Positions 51,230 to 59,618 of a stretch of 64,000 bases of DNA are shown here, piece after piece. Location of the stretch: positions 16,006 through 80,005 of the forward strand of contig NZ_BILV01000022.1 of assembly GCF_004000745.1 (NCBI RefSeq), given 5' to 3'. Origin of the DNA: Paenibacillus barengoltzii NBRC 101215 (GTDB lineage Bacteria; Bacillota; Bacilli; Paenibacillales; Paenibacillaceae). Under the pieces are notes generated by a model, which saw only the letters and a program-made list of their open reading frames with translations, did not search any database and was not told the origin of the DNA. Made by a program: the position numbers and the translations under genes. Each line of letters starts with the position of its first letter. Within the stretch, counting starts at the first letter, position 1.

Positions 51230-53284
51230 ATGCTGCGTTTGACATCTCATCGCGGTGGTTCCGGCAATCGATTCCGCCTTCGGCTGCAGTACCGCCATTT
51301 TGTTTATTTCTTTTTTGTGGCCGCGATTTTTATGAAACTGGTCATTTTGCATAATAATCTGCATGCCCGTTACATCGACATGAACCTGCTGGACGATCTG
51401 ATCGCCATCGGTTCCATTCTGCTGGCTTCGTTCTGGACGTTATGGCTGCCCCCACAGGGAAGAAGTATCGCCTTGGGAGTGCTAAACGTGCTGCTCACCG
51501 TACTCATCTTCGCCGATTTGGTCTATTACCGCTATTTTGGCGATTTTCTCACTGTGCCCGTCCTGCTGCAAGCTGGACAAGTTGGGGATCTGGGCGGGAG
51601 CATCCGCGAGCTGATCCGCGTTGCCGATCTGTGGCTGATCGCCGATTGGGCGGTTTGGGCGGTGTTTATGGCTGTGCGCCGCATAAGACACGGAGGCGGT
51701 AACCGCCATCCTTCGGGTTGGCTCCGCAGCACCGGCAGATCCAACGCCTTGGGGCGCGGCTCCTTCTCGCCCATTTCCTTTAGCGGCACCTCTCGCCGCG
51801 CGCTCGGCTGGCGCAGATTCCGCCGCCTGTATACGGGGATCGGCATCTTTGTACTTGGCTTTGCGCTTACGTTGGGACCCATTCGCTTTTATACCCAAAC
51901 CTGGGCGGTCGGGTTGTTCGAAAACAACTGGTGGAACGTCTCCTTATACAACGTGACCGGCTTGCTAGGCTTCCATTACTATGATGCAAGCCGTTACCTC
52001 AAGGAGCATCTCGGAGGCGGCCAAACGGTCAGCCCCGAGGAGCAGGAAGAGATCCGCCAGTGGTTCATCGAAGCTAGCCAGCGCCGCCAAGCGGACAATG
52101 CCCTGTTTGGGAAGTATGCTGGCAGCAATGTGATCGTCATTCAGGCCGAAGCCTTTATGAATTTCATGATCGGCAAAACCATAAGCGGCCAAGAAATCAC
52201 GCCGAATTTCAACAAGCTGATGGGTGAGAGTCTCTATTTCTCGAATTTCTATCATCAAACCGGTCAAGGGCGCACCTCGGATGCGGACTTCTCCTCCAAC
52301 AGTTCCTTGCATCCGTTGCCCACAGGCTCGGTCGCTGTCCGTTATCCGAACCATACGTTTGACGTGCTGCCGCAGATTCTGAAGACAGAAGCCAGCTATA
52401 CTGCCGATGCTTTTCACGCGTACGAGGGCAGCTTCTGGAACCGGAACAATATGTATCAAGCGATGGGCTACGACCGGTTTTACAGCAAAAAAGACTTCCA
52501 GCTGGACGAGCCTCTGGGCTGGTCGCTGGGAGATAAATCCTTCTTCCGGCAGTCGCTCACGATCATGGCTCAGGAGAAACAGCCCTTTTATTCGTTTATG
52601 ATCACCTTATCGAGTCATCATCCTTATACGCTGCCGGCTGGATTGCAGGAACTGGATACCGGCGAATTCAAGGGCACGATATTCGGCGATTATTTGCAGG
52701 CCGTGCATTACGTGGATGCCGCGCTTGGAGAGTTCGTGGAGGGCTTAAAGCAGGAAGGATTGTGGGATCATACGATTTTGGCCTTCTATGGGGATCACGA
52801 CAACTCGATCACCGACAAAGCGGTGTATGAACAATTTTTCGGCAAATCGCTGAGCGAGCTTGATGTGCACCAGATCATGAATCAGGTGCCGCTGCTTATC
52901 CATCTGCCGGATGGTCAACATGCCGGTGTCTACGAGGAGCCCGCTGGTCAGCTTGACCTCACGCCGTCGTTGCTGCATCTGTTAGGTTTTTCCTCAGACT
53001 CCTACTACATGATGGGGAATAATCTATTTGCCGATCTGGGAAGTGAACGTGCAAGGGATCGGTTGGTCGTGCTGCGCTCCGGCGCGTATACAGACGGCGA
53101 GCGCTACTATATTCCATCCGACGATAACTTGTTTACGAACGGCAGCTGCTACGACTTGACCAATCGGAAGATTACCGAGATCGAGGCATGCCGCGCGAAG
53201 CACGAAGAAGCGATGAAACGCCTGCGCTTCTCAGACGAAATCATCACTTCCGATTTGATTGCGGAGTTCCGCAAGGAGAACTAA
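51230..53284 (+). CDS. LTA-synthase-family membrane sulfatase-fold enzyme
   Basis: Polytopic protein that transfers glycerol-phosphate from phosphatidylglycerol during lipoteichoic-acid-type polymer synthesis, 684 residues. Five hydrophobic segments occupy about residues 20-240, split by a Ser/Gly/Arg-rich cytoplasmic loop (about 155-190); the extracellular sulfatase-fold domain covers about 265-680. The nucleophilic Thr349 lies in GQGRTSDADF, with other metal ligands in VIQAEAFMNF (Glu) and FYGDHDNSI (Asp-His). Processive (LtaS) or primase-like (LtaP) roles cannot be separated. GAAAGGAGCGAATAGG precedes the ATG. Confidence 0.9.
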   Translation: MLRLTSHRGGSGNRFRLRLQYRHFVYFFFVAAIFMKLVILHNNLHARYIDMNLLDDLIAIGSILLASFWTLWLPPQGRSIALGVLNVLLTVLIFADLVYYRYFGDFLTVPVLLQAGQVGDLGGSIRELIRVADLWLIADWAVWAVFMAVRRIRHGGGNRHPSGWLRSTGRSNALGRGSFSPISFSGTSRRALGWRRFRRLYTGIGIFVLGFALTLGPIRFYTQTWAVGLFENNWWNVSLYNVTGLLGFHYYDASRYLKEHLGGGQTVSPEEQEEIRQWFIEASQRRQADNALFGKYAGSNVIVIQAEAFMNFMIGKTISGQEITPNFNKLMGESLYFSNFYHQTGQGRTSDADFSSNSSLHPLPTGSVAVRYPNHTFDVLPQILKTEASYTADAFHAYEGSFWNRNNMYQAMGYDRFYSKKDFQLDEPLGWSLGDKSFFRQSLTIMAQEKQPFYSFMITLSSHHPYTLPAGLQELDTGEFKGTIFGDYLQAVHYVDAALGEFVEGLKQEGLWDHTILAFYGDHDNSITDKAVYEQFFGKSLSELDVHQIMNQVPLLIHLPDGQHAGVYEEPAGQLDLTPSLLHLLGFSSDSYYMMGNNLFADLGSERARDRLVVLRSGAYTDGERYYIPSDDNLFTNGSCYDLTNRKITEIEACRAKHEEAMKRLRFSDEIITSDLIAEFRKEN

Positions 53285-53343
53285 CGAGCAGGATGGGGGG
53301 AGACACTGGATTCGCGGACGATGCATCCGATCGGCTTGAACCG
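53281..53343 (-). pseudogene. possible remnant of a LacI-type regulator gene, C-terminus only
   Basis: Leftward, a 20-codon open segment between two stops reads like the end of a LacI-family repressor (PIGCIVRESS). No upstream part is present in frame, so if real it is a fossil. It lies directly after the GH172 gene and overlaps the stop of the LTA-synthase-like gene. Confidence 0.25.
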
Positions 53344-53417
53344 TCAGTCCCGCACGCAATCTGTCAGTCTGGGCCAGGCGAAATGCTGCTTTGCATGTCA
53401 TCCCCTCCTTTGGCTGG

Positions 53418-54506
53418 TTAGATGACTTCCAGCCCATCGTTATCCGGCAGCTGCGGGTAAGCGGCATGCGGCTCGGATTGATACCAGTAGCTGACGGAGG
53501 CGATGTCGTCTTGCAGCGGTAAATAGCGGCCGCCGGAGCGCCAGCCCAGCGCCTGAATCCTCACTCGCAAATCCGCTTCGAAGCGGATCGGGTCCATGAC
53601 ATGCCAGCGGTACATGCCAAAGCGCTGCTGGCTTCGGTACAGGCCGTCGGGCTTAATGATCTGATGAAGCCCTAAGTATGGCGTGGAGTAGGAGCCATAT
53701 TCTCCTTTGGGTTGCTCGAAGTTCCATGCCCCGCCGAAATAGTCCTCCGTGCCAGTGCCGCAAATGGTCGGGAAATCCTGATCTCCATCCATGTAGAACT
53801 TGATCTCGCCTTCCCCCCACCAGCCATTATTGTTCACCTGCCACGCCAGATATGTACCGACGTAATGCCCTTTGCCGCATACGCCGTCTAACAGCACATG
53901 CACGTCCTTGTAGCAAACCGGGTTGCTTCTTCTCCATTGGGCGTGAAAATACGCAGCATCGTCCGGTACCTCGGTTAAGGTGTAGTCGATTTGGTAATAC
54001 AAGACAACCGCCGAATCCATCCGGTTTTCGATGGTGATTTTGGCCTTCTTGCGGAACGGCATCACCCAGTAACTGTTCATCCCGCCGGCCGGATTCACCG
54101 CGATCGGCAGCGAACTGACGTTGCTGCGCTCGCACCAGCCGTTGCAGAAGAAGTCGCCCAGCGGTGTCTCCACGCTTGGGGTGTCCTCATCGTCCCAGTA
54201 CATCCGCAAGATCATATGACGCCAGCTTTCTGGAAAACAGGTCAGCCAAATATGCTGAATCGCACCCGGCCCGTCGATCTCCGCCACCGTAAAGGTCTGG
54301 CCTGCCGCGATATTTACCGACGGGGAGACCTTCCAGCCTTGCCCAAGATCGCGGGCGCACTCCGCCCCAGTTCCTTCTGTCGCCATGCCGCCTTGCCCTT
54401 TAGCGCCGGTAAAATTCTCCGCACTGATTGATCTTGTCTTCGCCGGCGACAACCGGTACAAGTTGCCTAATCCTAGATCTAGTCCGTTAAATGGGTTCAT
54501 CGTCAT
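53418..54506 (-). CDS. DUF2961 protein, glycoside hydrolase family 172-like
   Basis: Predicted jelly-roll glycoside hydrolase of the DUF2961/GH172 family, 362 residues, without a signal peptide. Landmarks: TRSISAENFTGAKGQGG, FTVAEIDGPGAIQHIWLT, RMYWDDEDTPSVETPLGDFFCNGW, NSYWVMPFRKKAKITIENR, a central GEGEIKFYMDGD and CGTGTEDYFGGAW (GTGTED is a typical active-site stretch). Family members cleave fructo- or arabino-furanosyl linkages in difructose anhydrides and D-arabinan, so a plant- or microbe-derived substrate is likely. Divergent from AraC; a perfect cre site lies upstream. Either of the first two ATGs may be used. Confidence 0.88.
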   Translation of the reverse strand: MTMNPFNGLDLGLGNLYRLSPAKTRSISAENFTGAKGQGGMATEGTGAECARDLGQGWKVSPSVNIAAGQTFTVAEIDGPGAIQHIWLTCFPESWRHMILRMYWDDEDTPSVETPLGDFFCNGWCERSNVSSLPIAVNPAGGMNSYWVMPFRKKAKITIENRMDSAVVLYYQIDYTLTEVPDDAAYFHAQWRRSNPVCYKDVHVLLDGVCGKGHYVGTYLAWQVNNNGWWGEGEIKFYMDGDQDFPTICGTGTEDYFGGAWNFEQPKGEYGSYSTPYLGLHQIIKPDGLYRSQQRFGMYRWHVMDPIRFEADLRVRIQALGWRSGGRYLPLQDDIASVSYWYQSEPHAAYPQLPDNDGLEVI

Positions 54507-54642
54507 CCCTCTCCTTCATTATTGATGGAACATATCTCTACGTACGCTTCGTGACTCAATCCCTAGCCTTATCCGGCCTCAGGCTGTTCCTTCGCTTCCA
54601 CCATCTGCAGCCCCTTTCGGTTCGAATCAGATCATGTTATGA

Positions 54643-54656
54643 TGTAAGCGATTTCA
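54643..54656. promoter_or_regulatory. catabolite-responsive element (cre) upstream of GH172
   Basis: TGTAAGCGATTTCA, read leftward TGAAATCGCTTACA, fits the CcpA consensus TGWNANCGNTNWCA at every fixed position. It lies between the divergent GH172 and AraC genes, about 140 bases from the GH172 start, and would give glucose repression. Confidence 0.7.
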
Positions 54657-54748
54657 TATCAAATTTTACATGATCCTATCTCCAGGTTTCCATGTTGGGA
54701 TTTGTGATTTGTTATCCATTCTTGCTATTGTCTACACAGGAGGTACCG

Positions 54749-55648
54749 ATGGACAATCCGACTTTGACTCCCTCGAACCTGATACATCGCCTGTCACCCA
54801 ACGTTCGAAGAGCCTGGAACCACCGGGTGGACACGATGAAGCTGGCGCCTCGCATCATTTTTGACTATGAACTGTTGTATATGGAAAAAGGGGAACTCAC
54901 CATTCGTGTGGAGAACGATACGTTTGTTGCGGTGCCCGGAGATATTTTACTGTTCAAACCGGGGGTGGAACATGAGTTCATAGACTCGCGGGGAGAATGT
55001 TGGATGCCGCACATTCATTTTGATGTGCTGTATCATGAGGATTTTGAGGAGGTACCAATCAATTTCAAAAATCGCAGCGAATGCACGGAGGCAGAGCTGG
55101 CTTGGCTTCGGCCTGACATACTGGGGCAGGCTTTCGGGTTTCCCAACGTCCTGCGGATCGGCAACCATGCCGAGGTACACAAGACGCTGATGCAAATCAT
55201 TCATGCCTACGAGCGGCGTGATGCCGACTACCCGTTGATCCAGAAAGCGCTGGTGCTCCGCATCCTTTATTTGCTGCAAAAAGGGCTGAGGGCGAACAAC
55301 AACGCGCATCTGGTCATGCATCAACGTGCCATGGAGCTGGCGGTCACCTACATCATGGAGCATTACAACGAAACGGTCCCGCTGAAGACGTTATCGAAGA
55401 TCGCTTGCCTCAGCGTGTTCCATTTCTCCCGTATTTTCAAGCAAACGTTCGACCTGACCCCTCATCAGTTTCAAATCCGCTACCGGATGGAGAAAGCCAA
55501 AGAACTGATGATCTTTCACCGCTTGTCCTTATCCACCATCGCTGAGAAAGTCGGCTACAGCAACATATACTCCTTCAGTAAAGCGTTTAAGCAGGTTGAA
55601 GGCATGTCCCCTCGCCAGTTCATGCGCTCGCATTCGAATTCGAGTTAG
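54749..55648 (+). CDS. AraC family transcriptional regulator
   Basis: Two-domain activator, 299 residues: N-terminal cupin-like sensor (about 20-130) with ELLYMEKGELTIRVENDTFVAVPGDILLFKPGVEHEF, and a C-terminal double HTH with TVPLKTLSKIACLSVFHFSRIFKQTFDLTPHQFQIRYRMEKAKELM and LSTIAEKVGYSNIYSFSKAFKQ. The start ATG at 54749 has ACAGGAGG upstream. Its divergent neighbour GH172 is the likely target, induced by a sugar ligand. Confidence 0.92.
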   Translation: MDNPTLTPSNLIHRLSPNVRRAWNHRVDTMKLAPRIIFDYELLYMEKGELTIRVENDTFVAVPGDILLFKPGVEHEFIDSRGECWMPHIHFDVLYHEDFEEVPINFKNRSECTEAELAWLRPDILGQAFGFPNVLRIGNHAEVHKTLMQIIHAYERRDADYPLIQKALVLRILYLLQKGLRANNNAHLVMHQRAMELAVTYIMEHYNETVPLKTLSKIACLSVFHFSRIFKQTFDLTPHQFQIRYRMEKAKELMIFHRLSLSTIAEKVGYSNIYSFSKAFKQVEGMSPRQFMRSHSNSS

Positions 55649-55742
55649 GCGGATGGGCCCGTCTGGATTTGCTGCACACTTGGCGACTCGATTCCCGGCA
55701 AGCTCAATGTCGGACAAGGGGTCCCCTTCATCTCTCCACATG

Positions 55743-56708
55743 CTATGGCTGCAAATGCTCCCCCAGGAAACCGTAGGCCTTCAACCGATGCTCGTCAGGG
55801 CCTTCTTCATGGCCCATAAACGGGTAGAGCAGCAGCTCCTTCCCCGGCGCAGGGTTTCGGTTATAAGCTGCTGCGATCGTTTCCGGCCAGCAGATCAGAT
55901 CTTTAAAACCTGCGGAGTATAACACCGGGATGTTGATTTTTTCGGCCAAGTTCAGATTGTCAAAATAACTCAATGTCGTTAGGACTTGCTCCAACGATCC
56001 CGGGTTACGGGCGACAAATTCAGCGATTTCCGAGACGGAGCCGGTTGAATTCATCAACGCGAACTCCAAATGACACAGATTCGGGACGTTAGCAACTGCC
56101 GCCCGTGGTACCTTGCTTAACGCCGCCATCTGCAGCGCCAAGCCGCCGCCTTGGCTTGTTCCGTACACCCCAATTCGCTCTGCGTCGATTTCAGGTTGGG
56201 CACTCACCCATTGCAGCGCCTTCCAGGCGTCGATCGTCATCGCCAAGCCGTAGAAGTGCTCCGGCTCCAGCACACCTTGGGTCATCCACCCTTTGAAGAT
56301 CCCTCGAGCAGAGGCTAAGCGATTCCCCGTTTCCCCTGTCTGGCCGCGCGTATCCACCGCAAAAACGGCATACCCCATCTGCAGCCAAACGGCATAATTT
56401 TCCGGAATCCCCCGATGACATTGATATCCTTGATAAATCACCACACACGGAACTTTCCGATTTTGCTCGTCCCCGCCCTTCGGGACCAAAAACCAGCCAT
56501 ACAGCGGCGTATCATCGTATCCCTCAAACTGCACACGCGCCGCAAGGGTTCCCTTCATCAACGTCGCTGCAGGTTCCCGGCGATCATTCAGCGGCTTGGC
56601 TGCAAACCGCTCTAACGTCTGACTCCAAAACGCATCAAAGTCCTCTCTTGCCGTACGAGCTGCCCGATAGTTTGCGACATCCTTCATCCGTTCCTGAATC
56701 GCTCCCAT
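55743..56708 (-). CDS. acetyl xylan esterase / cephalosporin-C deacetylase family
   Basis: Alpha/beta hydrolase of carbohydrate esterase family 7, 321 residues, no signal peptide. Catalytic triad visible: Ser185 in YGTSQGGG, Asp270 in GFKDLICWPE and His300 in PFMGHEEG. Removes acetyl groups from short xylo-oligosaccharides after import, and cephalosporin C as a side activity. ATG with AAAGGAG upstream. It lies downstream of the AraC/GH172 pair on the opposite strand, so the three may form a plant-polysaccharide locus. Confidence 0.93.
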   Translation of the reverse strand: MGAIQERMKDVANYRAARTAREDFDAFWSQTLERFAAKPLNDRREPAATLMKGTLAARVQFEGYDDTPLYGWFLVPKGGDEQNRKVPCVVIYQGYQCHRGIPENYAVWLQMGYAVFAVDTRGQTGETGNRLASARGIFKGWMTQGVLEPEHFYGLAMTIDAWKALQWVSAQPEIDAERIGVYGTSQGGGLALQMAALSKVPRAAVANVPNLCHLEFALMNSTGSVSEIAEFVARNPGSLEQVLTTLSYFDNLNLAEKINIPVLYSAGFKDLICWPETIAAAYNRNPAPGKELLLYPFMGHEEGPDEHRLKAYGFLGEHLQP

Positions 56709-56812
56709 GATCTAACTCCTTTGTTTGGTGTTTAATCGATTGGCCGTTTTTCTTAAGAATACCCTACCAGAAACGGTTGTCCGAAGGAAGCTTTCAAAAC
56801 AGCTGATCCCCT

Positions 56813-56844
56813 AAAAAAAACCGCCGGAGCTCCAGCTCCGACGG
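56813..56844 (-). terminator. terminator of the DUF1450 gene
   Basis: Leftward CCGTCGGAGC / GCTCCGGCGG with a short loop and T8 tail. Confidence 0.88.
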
Positions 56845-56863
56845 CTTCTCATTTCTAATTCTC

Positions 56864-57094
56864 TCACTTCGGTTTCTTCACAAAAGGCGCAGCCTTCGCC
56901 AGCACCTCGTCCTCCGTCGGTGCGCTGACGTATCTGCCGTTGATATATACGAACGCTCTTTTGCCGCACGGACCGCAATACGATTTGCAGCCAATTTTGA
57001 TCTCGGCGTCCGGCGCGAGCTTTTGCAGCTTCGGTACAAACGTCTTCATGCGGATATGATTGCATTTATCGCAAATCCGAATATCGTTAGCCAT
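56864..57094 (-). CDS. DUF1450 protein (YuzB-like)
   Basis: Seventy-six residues with a pair of Cys motifs: CDKCNH near the start and CKSYCGPCGKRAF in the middle, then YINGRYVSAPTEDEVLAKAAPF. These fit a small redox or metal-binding fold (thioredoxin-like ferredoxin type) seen in DUF1450. Role unknown. AAGGGA precedes the ATG. Confidence 0.9.
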   Translation of the reverse strand: MANDIRICDKCNHIRMKTFVPKLQKLAPDAEIKIGCKSYCGPCGKRAFVYINGRYVSAPTEDEVLAKAAPFVKKPK

Positions 57095-57130
57095 GCCAAG
57101 TCCCTTCTTTATCGTTAGCTAAAACTTAGC

Positions 57131-57433
57131 TTAGTGATCCCCATGATTGCCTTTGGAAGGATTGGTAATCACGAAGCCTTCCTCTGGGAAATACAAATAA
57201 TCGATCTTCACGCCATCCAGGAACGGATCATCGCCACCCACAATGACATCGATGTCCTTGTCAGTTTTGACGATTTGGTCGTTCTCGCTAGGCTTGACCA
57301 AATCCAGGCCATAGTGAGCATGGTCGCCGTGAGAATGGGTAATGAATACCTTCAGCGTCAGCCCTTGATTTTCTTCCTTGGCCAGTTCTTTCTGTATCAC
57401 TTTCGCCGCATTGCGGGTAATTTTGACTCTCAT
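57131..57433 (-). CDS. HesB/IscA-like protein lacking the Fe-S cysteines
   Basis: One hundred residues with the HesB/IscA fold (VKITRNAAKVIQKELAKEENQGLTLKVFI, YGLDLVKPSENDQ, VIVGGDDPFLDGVKIDYLYFPEEGFVITNPSKG). The three cysteines of A-type Fe-S carriers are absent; instead it has histidine-rich segments (HSHGDHAHYG and a terminal NHGDH), so metal binding would be different. B. subtilis YneR-like HesB proteins are also cysteine-poor. Start at the ATG 57433 with TAGGAGAG upstream; an earlier frame is not supported. Confidence 0.85.
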   Translation of the reverse strand: MRVKITRNAAKVIQKELAKEENQGLTLKVFITHSHGDHAHYGLDLVKPSENDQIVKTDKDIDVIVGGDDPFLDGVKIDYLYFPEEGFVITNPSKGNHGDH

Positions 57434-57508
57434 ATGATCTCTCCTATCGCACAAAATGGCTTCCCTTAACATTCCTATTGTAAAGAAACAGAGCGCAACA
57501 AGCAAGGC

Positions 57509-57754
57509 TCAAGGTGAAGCATCCGGATATTTCCGCTCCGCTCGGGTCACAAACCAATCCATAAGCAGCATCGTTACCGCCATGTCGTCGATCGGAATCA
57601 ACGGCAGCACATCCGGCAGAACCCAATATGCAAGCGCCGGTACAACCAACAGCAGCTTATCCGTGAGCGGGATTTTGCCCGAAGTGAGCAGCGGGAGAGT
57701 TCGGCGAAAAATATGGGACCACCGACGAAGCGACCACCAGTTTTTCCATTTCAT
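57509..57754 (-). CDS. DUF1232-like (YkvA-type) small membrane protein
   Basis: Eighty-one residues: a basic N-terminal helix, then one or two hydrophobic segments (LTDKLLLVVPALAYWVLPDVLPLIPIDDMAVTMLLMDWF), which match the DUF1232 core (P-D-x-I/L-P, then D-D). Role unknown. GGGAGGG precedes the ATG. Confidence 0.78.
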   Translation of the reverse strand: MKWKNWWSLRRWSHIFRRTLPLLTSGKIPLTDKLLLVVPALAYWVLPDVLPLIPIDDMAVTMLLMDWFVTRAERKYPDASP

Positions 57755-57830
57755 CTCTATCCCTCCCGTTACGTTGTAAGTACAGCTACTACTTAGGATA
57801 CCCTATTGTACCACGGTTCATGGCTCAAGC

Positions 57831-57858
57831 AAAAAATCCGGGACCCTCCCCGGATTTT
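57831..57858 (-). terminator. terminator of the TraX-like gene
   Basis: Leftward AAATCCGGG / CCCGGATTT around six bases, T6 tail. Confidence 0.85.
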
Positions 57859-57884
57859 CCATCATCATCTTTGTTCCACTCTCT

Positions 57885-58508
57885 CTACAAAAAGTACACC
57901 AAGATCGCCAGCACCACTAAATGCGCAGGATAAAAAGCTCTCCACACCCAGCGGGGAAGCCGCCAGGCTTCCAGCTTTCGCCACAGCTCCGGCCCGTAGG
58001 CAATGACCAGCGTCGGCAGGATGCTGGCCAGTTGAATCACCCAGCCGTAAGCGAACAGATAGACCATGTTCAGGAGCAAATGCATCACTACCGCTTTTCC
58101 TTGGCTGGCAAATTTGAAGATCAACACCAGCAGCAGACCGTAAGCACCATAATCAAACGGAAGCACCTCCATAATCACGCAGACAACAGCGATAATGATC
58201 GCGGACAGCGGCCCAGGCTTCGACGAATCCAGCATGCGTAGCACCAGTAAAGATACGAATAAGGTCGCCACGACGTTTAAACCGTTCGTATCGAAAGCCA
58301 ACTGGTAAGGAATTTGTGATAGCACAGCGATCAGTAGCAACCGTGATGCGTACTTCCGGTAATTGGAGGTGTGCTGATAACCCTGGACCAGTGCGTAGGC
58401 ATAGATCGGGAAAGCAATTCGTCCGATTATCCGCCAGAGAACATCTCCGGGAAAAAACAGCAGCCCAACATGGTCGATCAGCATGGTGATCATGGCGATC
58501 AATTGCAC
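57885..58508 (-). CDS. TraX family membrane protein
   Basis: Multi-pass membrane protein, 207 residues with six or seven hydrophobic segments, of the TraX family; plasmid TraX acetylates pilin, but chromosomal Bacilli members have no known role. Landmarks: MITMLIDHVGLLFFPG, RIIGRIAFPIYAYALVQGY, LLIAVLSQIPYQLAF and LLLNMVYLFAYGWVIQL, matching the family's D-H and R-I-A-F-P motifs. The start is a GTG at 58508, AAAGGAG upstream. Confidence 0.85.
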   Translation of the reverse strand: MQLIAMITMLIDHVGLLFFPGDVLWRIIGRIAFPIYAYALVQGYQHTSNYRKYASRLLLIAVLSQIPYQLAFDTNGLNVVATLFVSLLVLRMLDSSKPGPLSAIIIAVVCVIMEVLPFDYGAYGLLLVLIFKFASQGKAVVMHLLLNMVYLFAYGWVIQLASILPTLVIAYGPELWRKLEAWRLPRWVWRAFYPAHLVVLAILVYFL

Positions 58509-58627
58509 GGCCTACACTCCTTTCGTTGATCAACGGGGTTTAAAAATTTTGATTTTCATTTTTTCTAATCTTCAGTAGACTGAAAATAAGCCAAATTGGC
58601 GTTGCCATCATAGATAGGGGAGTCATC

Positions 58628-59524
58628 ATGTACTTGTTTATCGTCAATCCAAATGCGGGTAACGGCGAAGGTCGCCGGATTTGGAATAAAATCAGCAAAA
58701 AGCTGCAACGGCTTGGTATTCCTTACGAGCACGTCTACACCACCAGCGCCGAGCAAGCGCATACATTCCTTCAGGGCAAGCTAACCGGGGAAGTGTCTTG
58801 GCGCGCGGTGGGCGTGATCGGAGGCGACGGCACCATCCATAGCCTGCTGCCTGCGATGCACCAGTCCGGCGTGCCGCTGGCGGTCTTCTCCGCCGGATCA
58901 GGCAATGACACTGCCCGCGGATTCGGCATCCCGCGCCGGGTTGGCGGCGCGCTGAAGGTATTGCTGAGCGGCCGGTCAACGGCAGCTGATCTTATCTCCA
59001 TCGATGGAGATCGCACGCTGACTGCACTGGCGGTCGGCTTTGACGCTCAAGTTGCCAGCAATGTCAATGACAGCCGCTACAAAAAAATATGCAATGCGTT
59101 GGGACTAGGCAGGTTAGCTTATATCATCGGTATTTTTCATACCCTTCTTACCTATCGTCCCGGACCGTTAACGCTCGACTGCGACGGAACCACTTACCAT
59201 TTCGAGTCCGCCTGGCTGACGGCGATTAATAATGTTTCCAGTTATGGGGGAGGCATGACCATCTGTCCGGACGCCAAGCCGGACGACGGGGTGCTCGACC
59301 TGTGCGTCGTGCACGATTGCTCCAAGCTGAAGCTGCTCCTGTTGTTTCCTACCGTCTTGTTTGGAGGTCATACAAAGCTCTCCTTCGTCACGATGCTGAA
59401 GGGCCAAAACATTACGATTTCCAGCTCTCTGCCGCGTCTTGCTTTAGGTGACGGAGAGCACGTGGCTACTACGCCGCTTCGCGCTACCTTGGAACCCGGC
59501 TCTATTCGAATCATTCGTCCGTAA
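58628..59524 (+). CDS. diacylglycerol kinase-family lipid kinase (YegS/DgkB type)
   Basis: Soluble lipid kinase of the DAGK_cat fold, 298 residues. Landmarks: FIVNPNAGNGEGRRIWNKI (P-loop-like NPxAG), VGVIGGDGTIHSLLPAM (GGDGT, nucleotide binding), FSAGSGNDTARGFGIP, ALAVGFDAQVASNVN, and SSYGGGMTICPDAKPDDGVLDLCVV. It phosphorylates diacylglycerol or sphingoid-type lipids at the membrane surface. ATG with AGGGGAG upstream. Convergent with murI, sharing a terminator. Confidence 0.9.
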   Translation: MYLFIVNPNAGNGEGRRIWNKISKKLQRLGIPYEHVYTTSAEQAHTFLQGKLTGEVSWRAVGVIGGDGTIHSLLPAMHQSGVPLAVFSAGSGNDTARGFGIPRRVGGALKVLLSGRSTAADLISIDGDRTLTALAVGFDAQVASNVNDSRYKKICNALGLGRLAYIIGIFHTLLTYRPGPLTLDCDGTTYHFESAWLTAINNVSSYGGGMTICPDAKPDDGVLDLCVVHDCSKLKLLLLFPTVLFGGHTKLSFVTMLKGQNITISSSLPRLALGDGEHVATTPLRATLEPGSIRIIRP

Positions 59525-59566
59525 CGAAAGACACATGTGCTGCGCGACAGTTTCTATGACGTGGTT

Positions 59567-59614
59567 CAAAAAAACCTTTGGGCGGGTTGTTAAGCTCCCC
59601 CAAAGGTTTTTTTG
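59567..59614. terminator. bidirectional terminator between the lipid kinase and murI genes
   Basis: AAAAAAACCTTTGGG / CCCAAAGGTTTTTTT, loop of about 15 bases. Confidence 0.85.
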
Positions 59615-59618
59615 ATTG

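Noticed and set aside
53188..53421. A 77-codon open frame after the LTA-synthase-like gene on the + strand
   Set aside because: It overlaps the end of that gene in another frame, has no ribosome binding site and matches no family.
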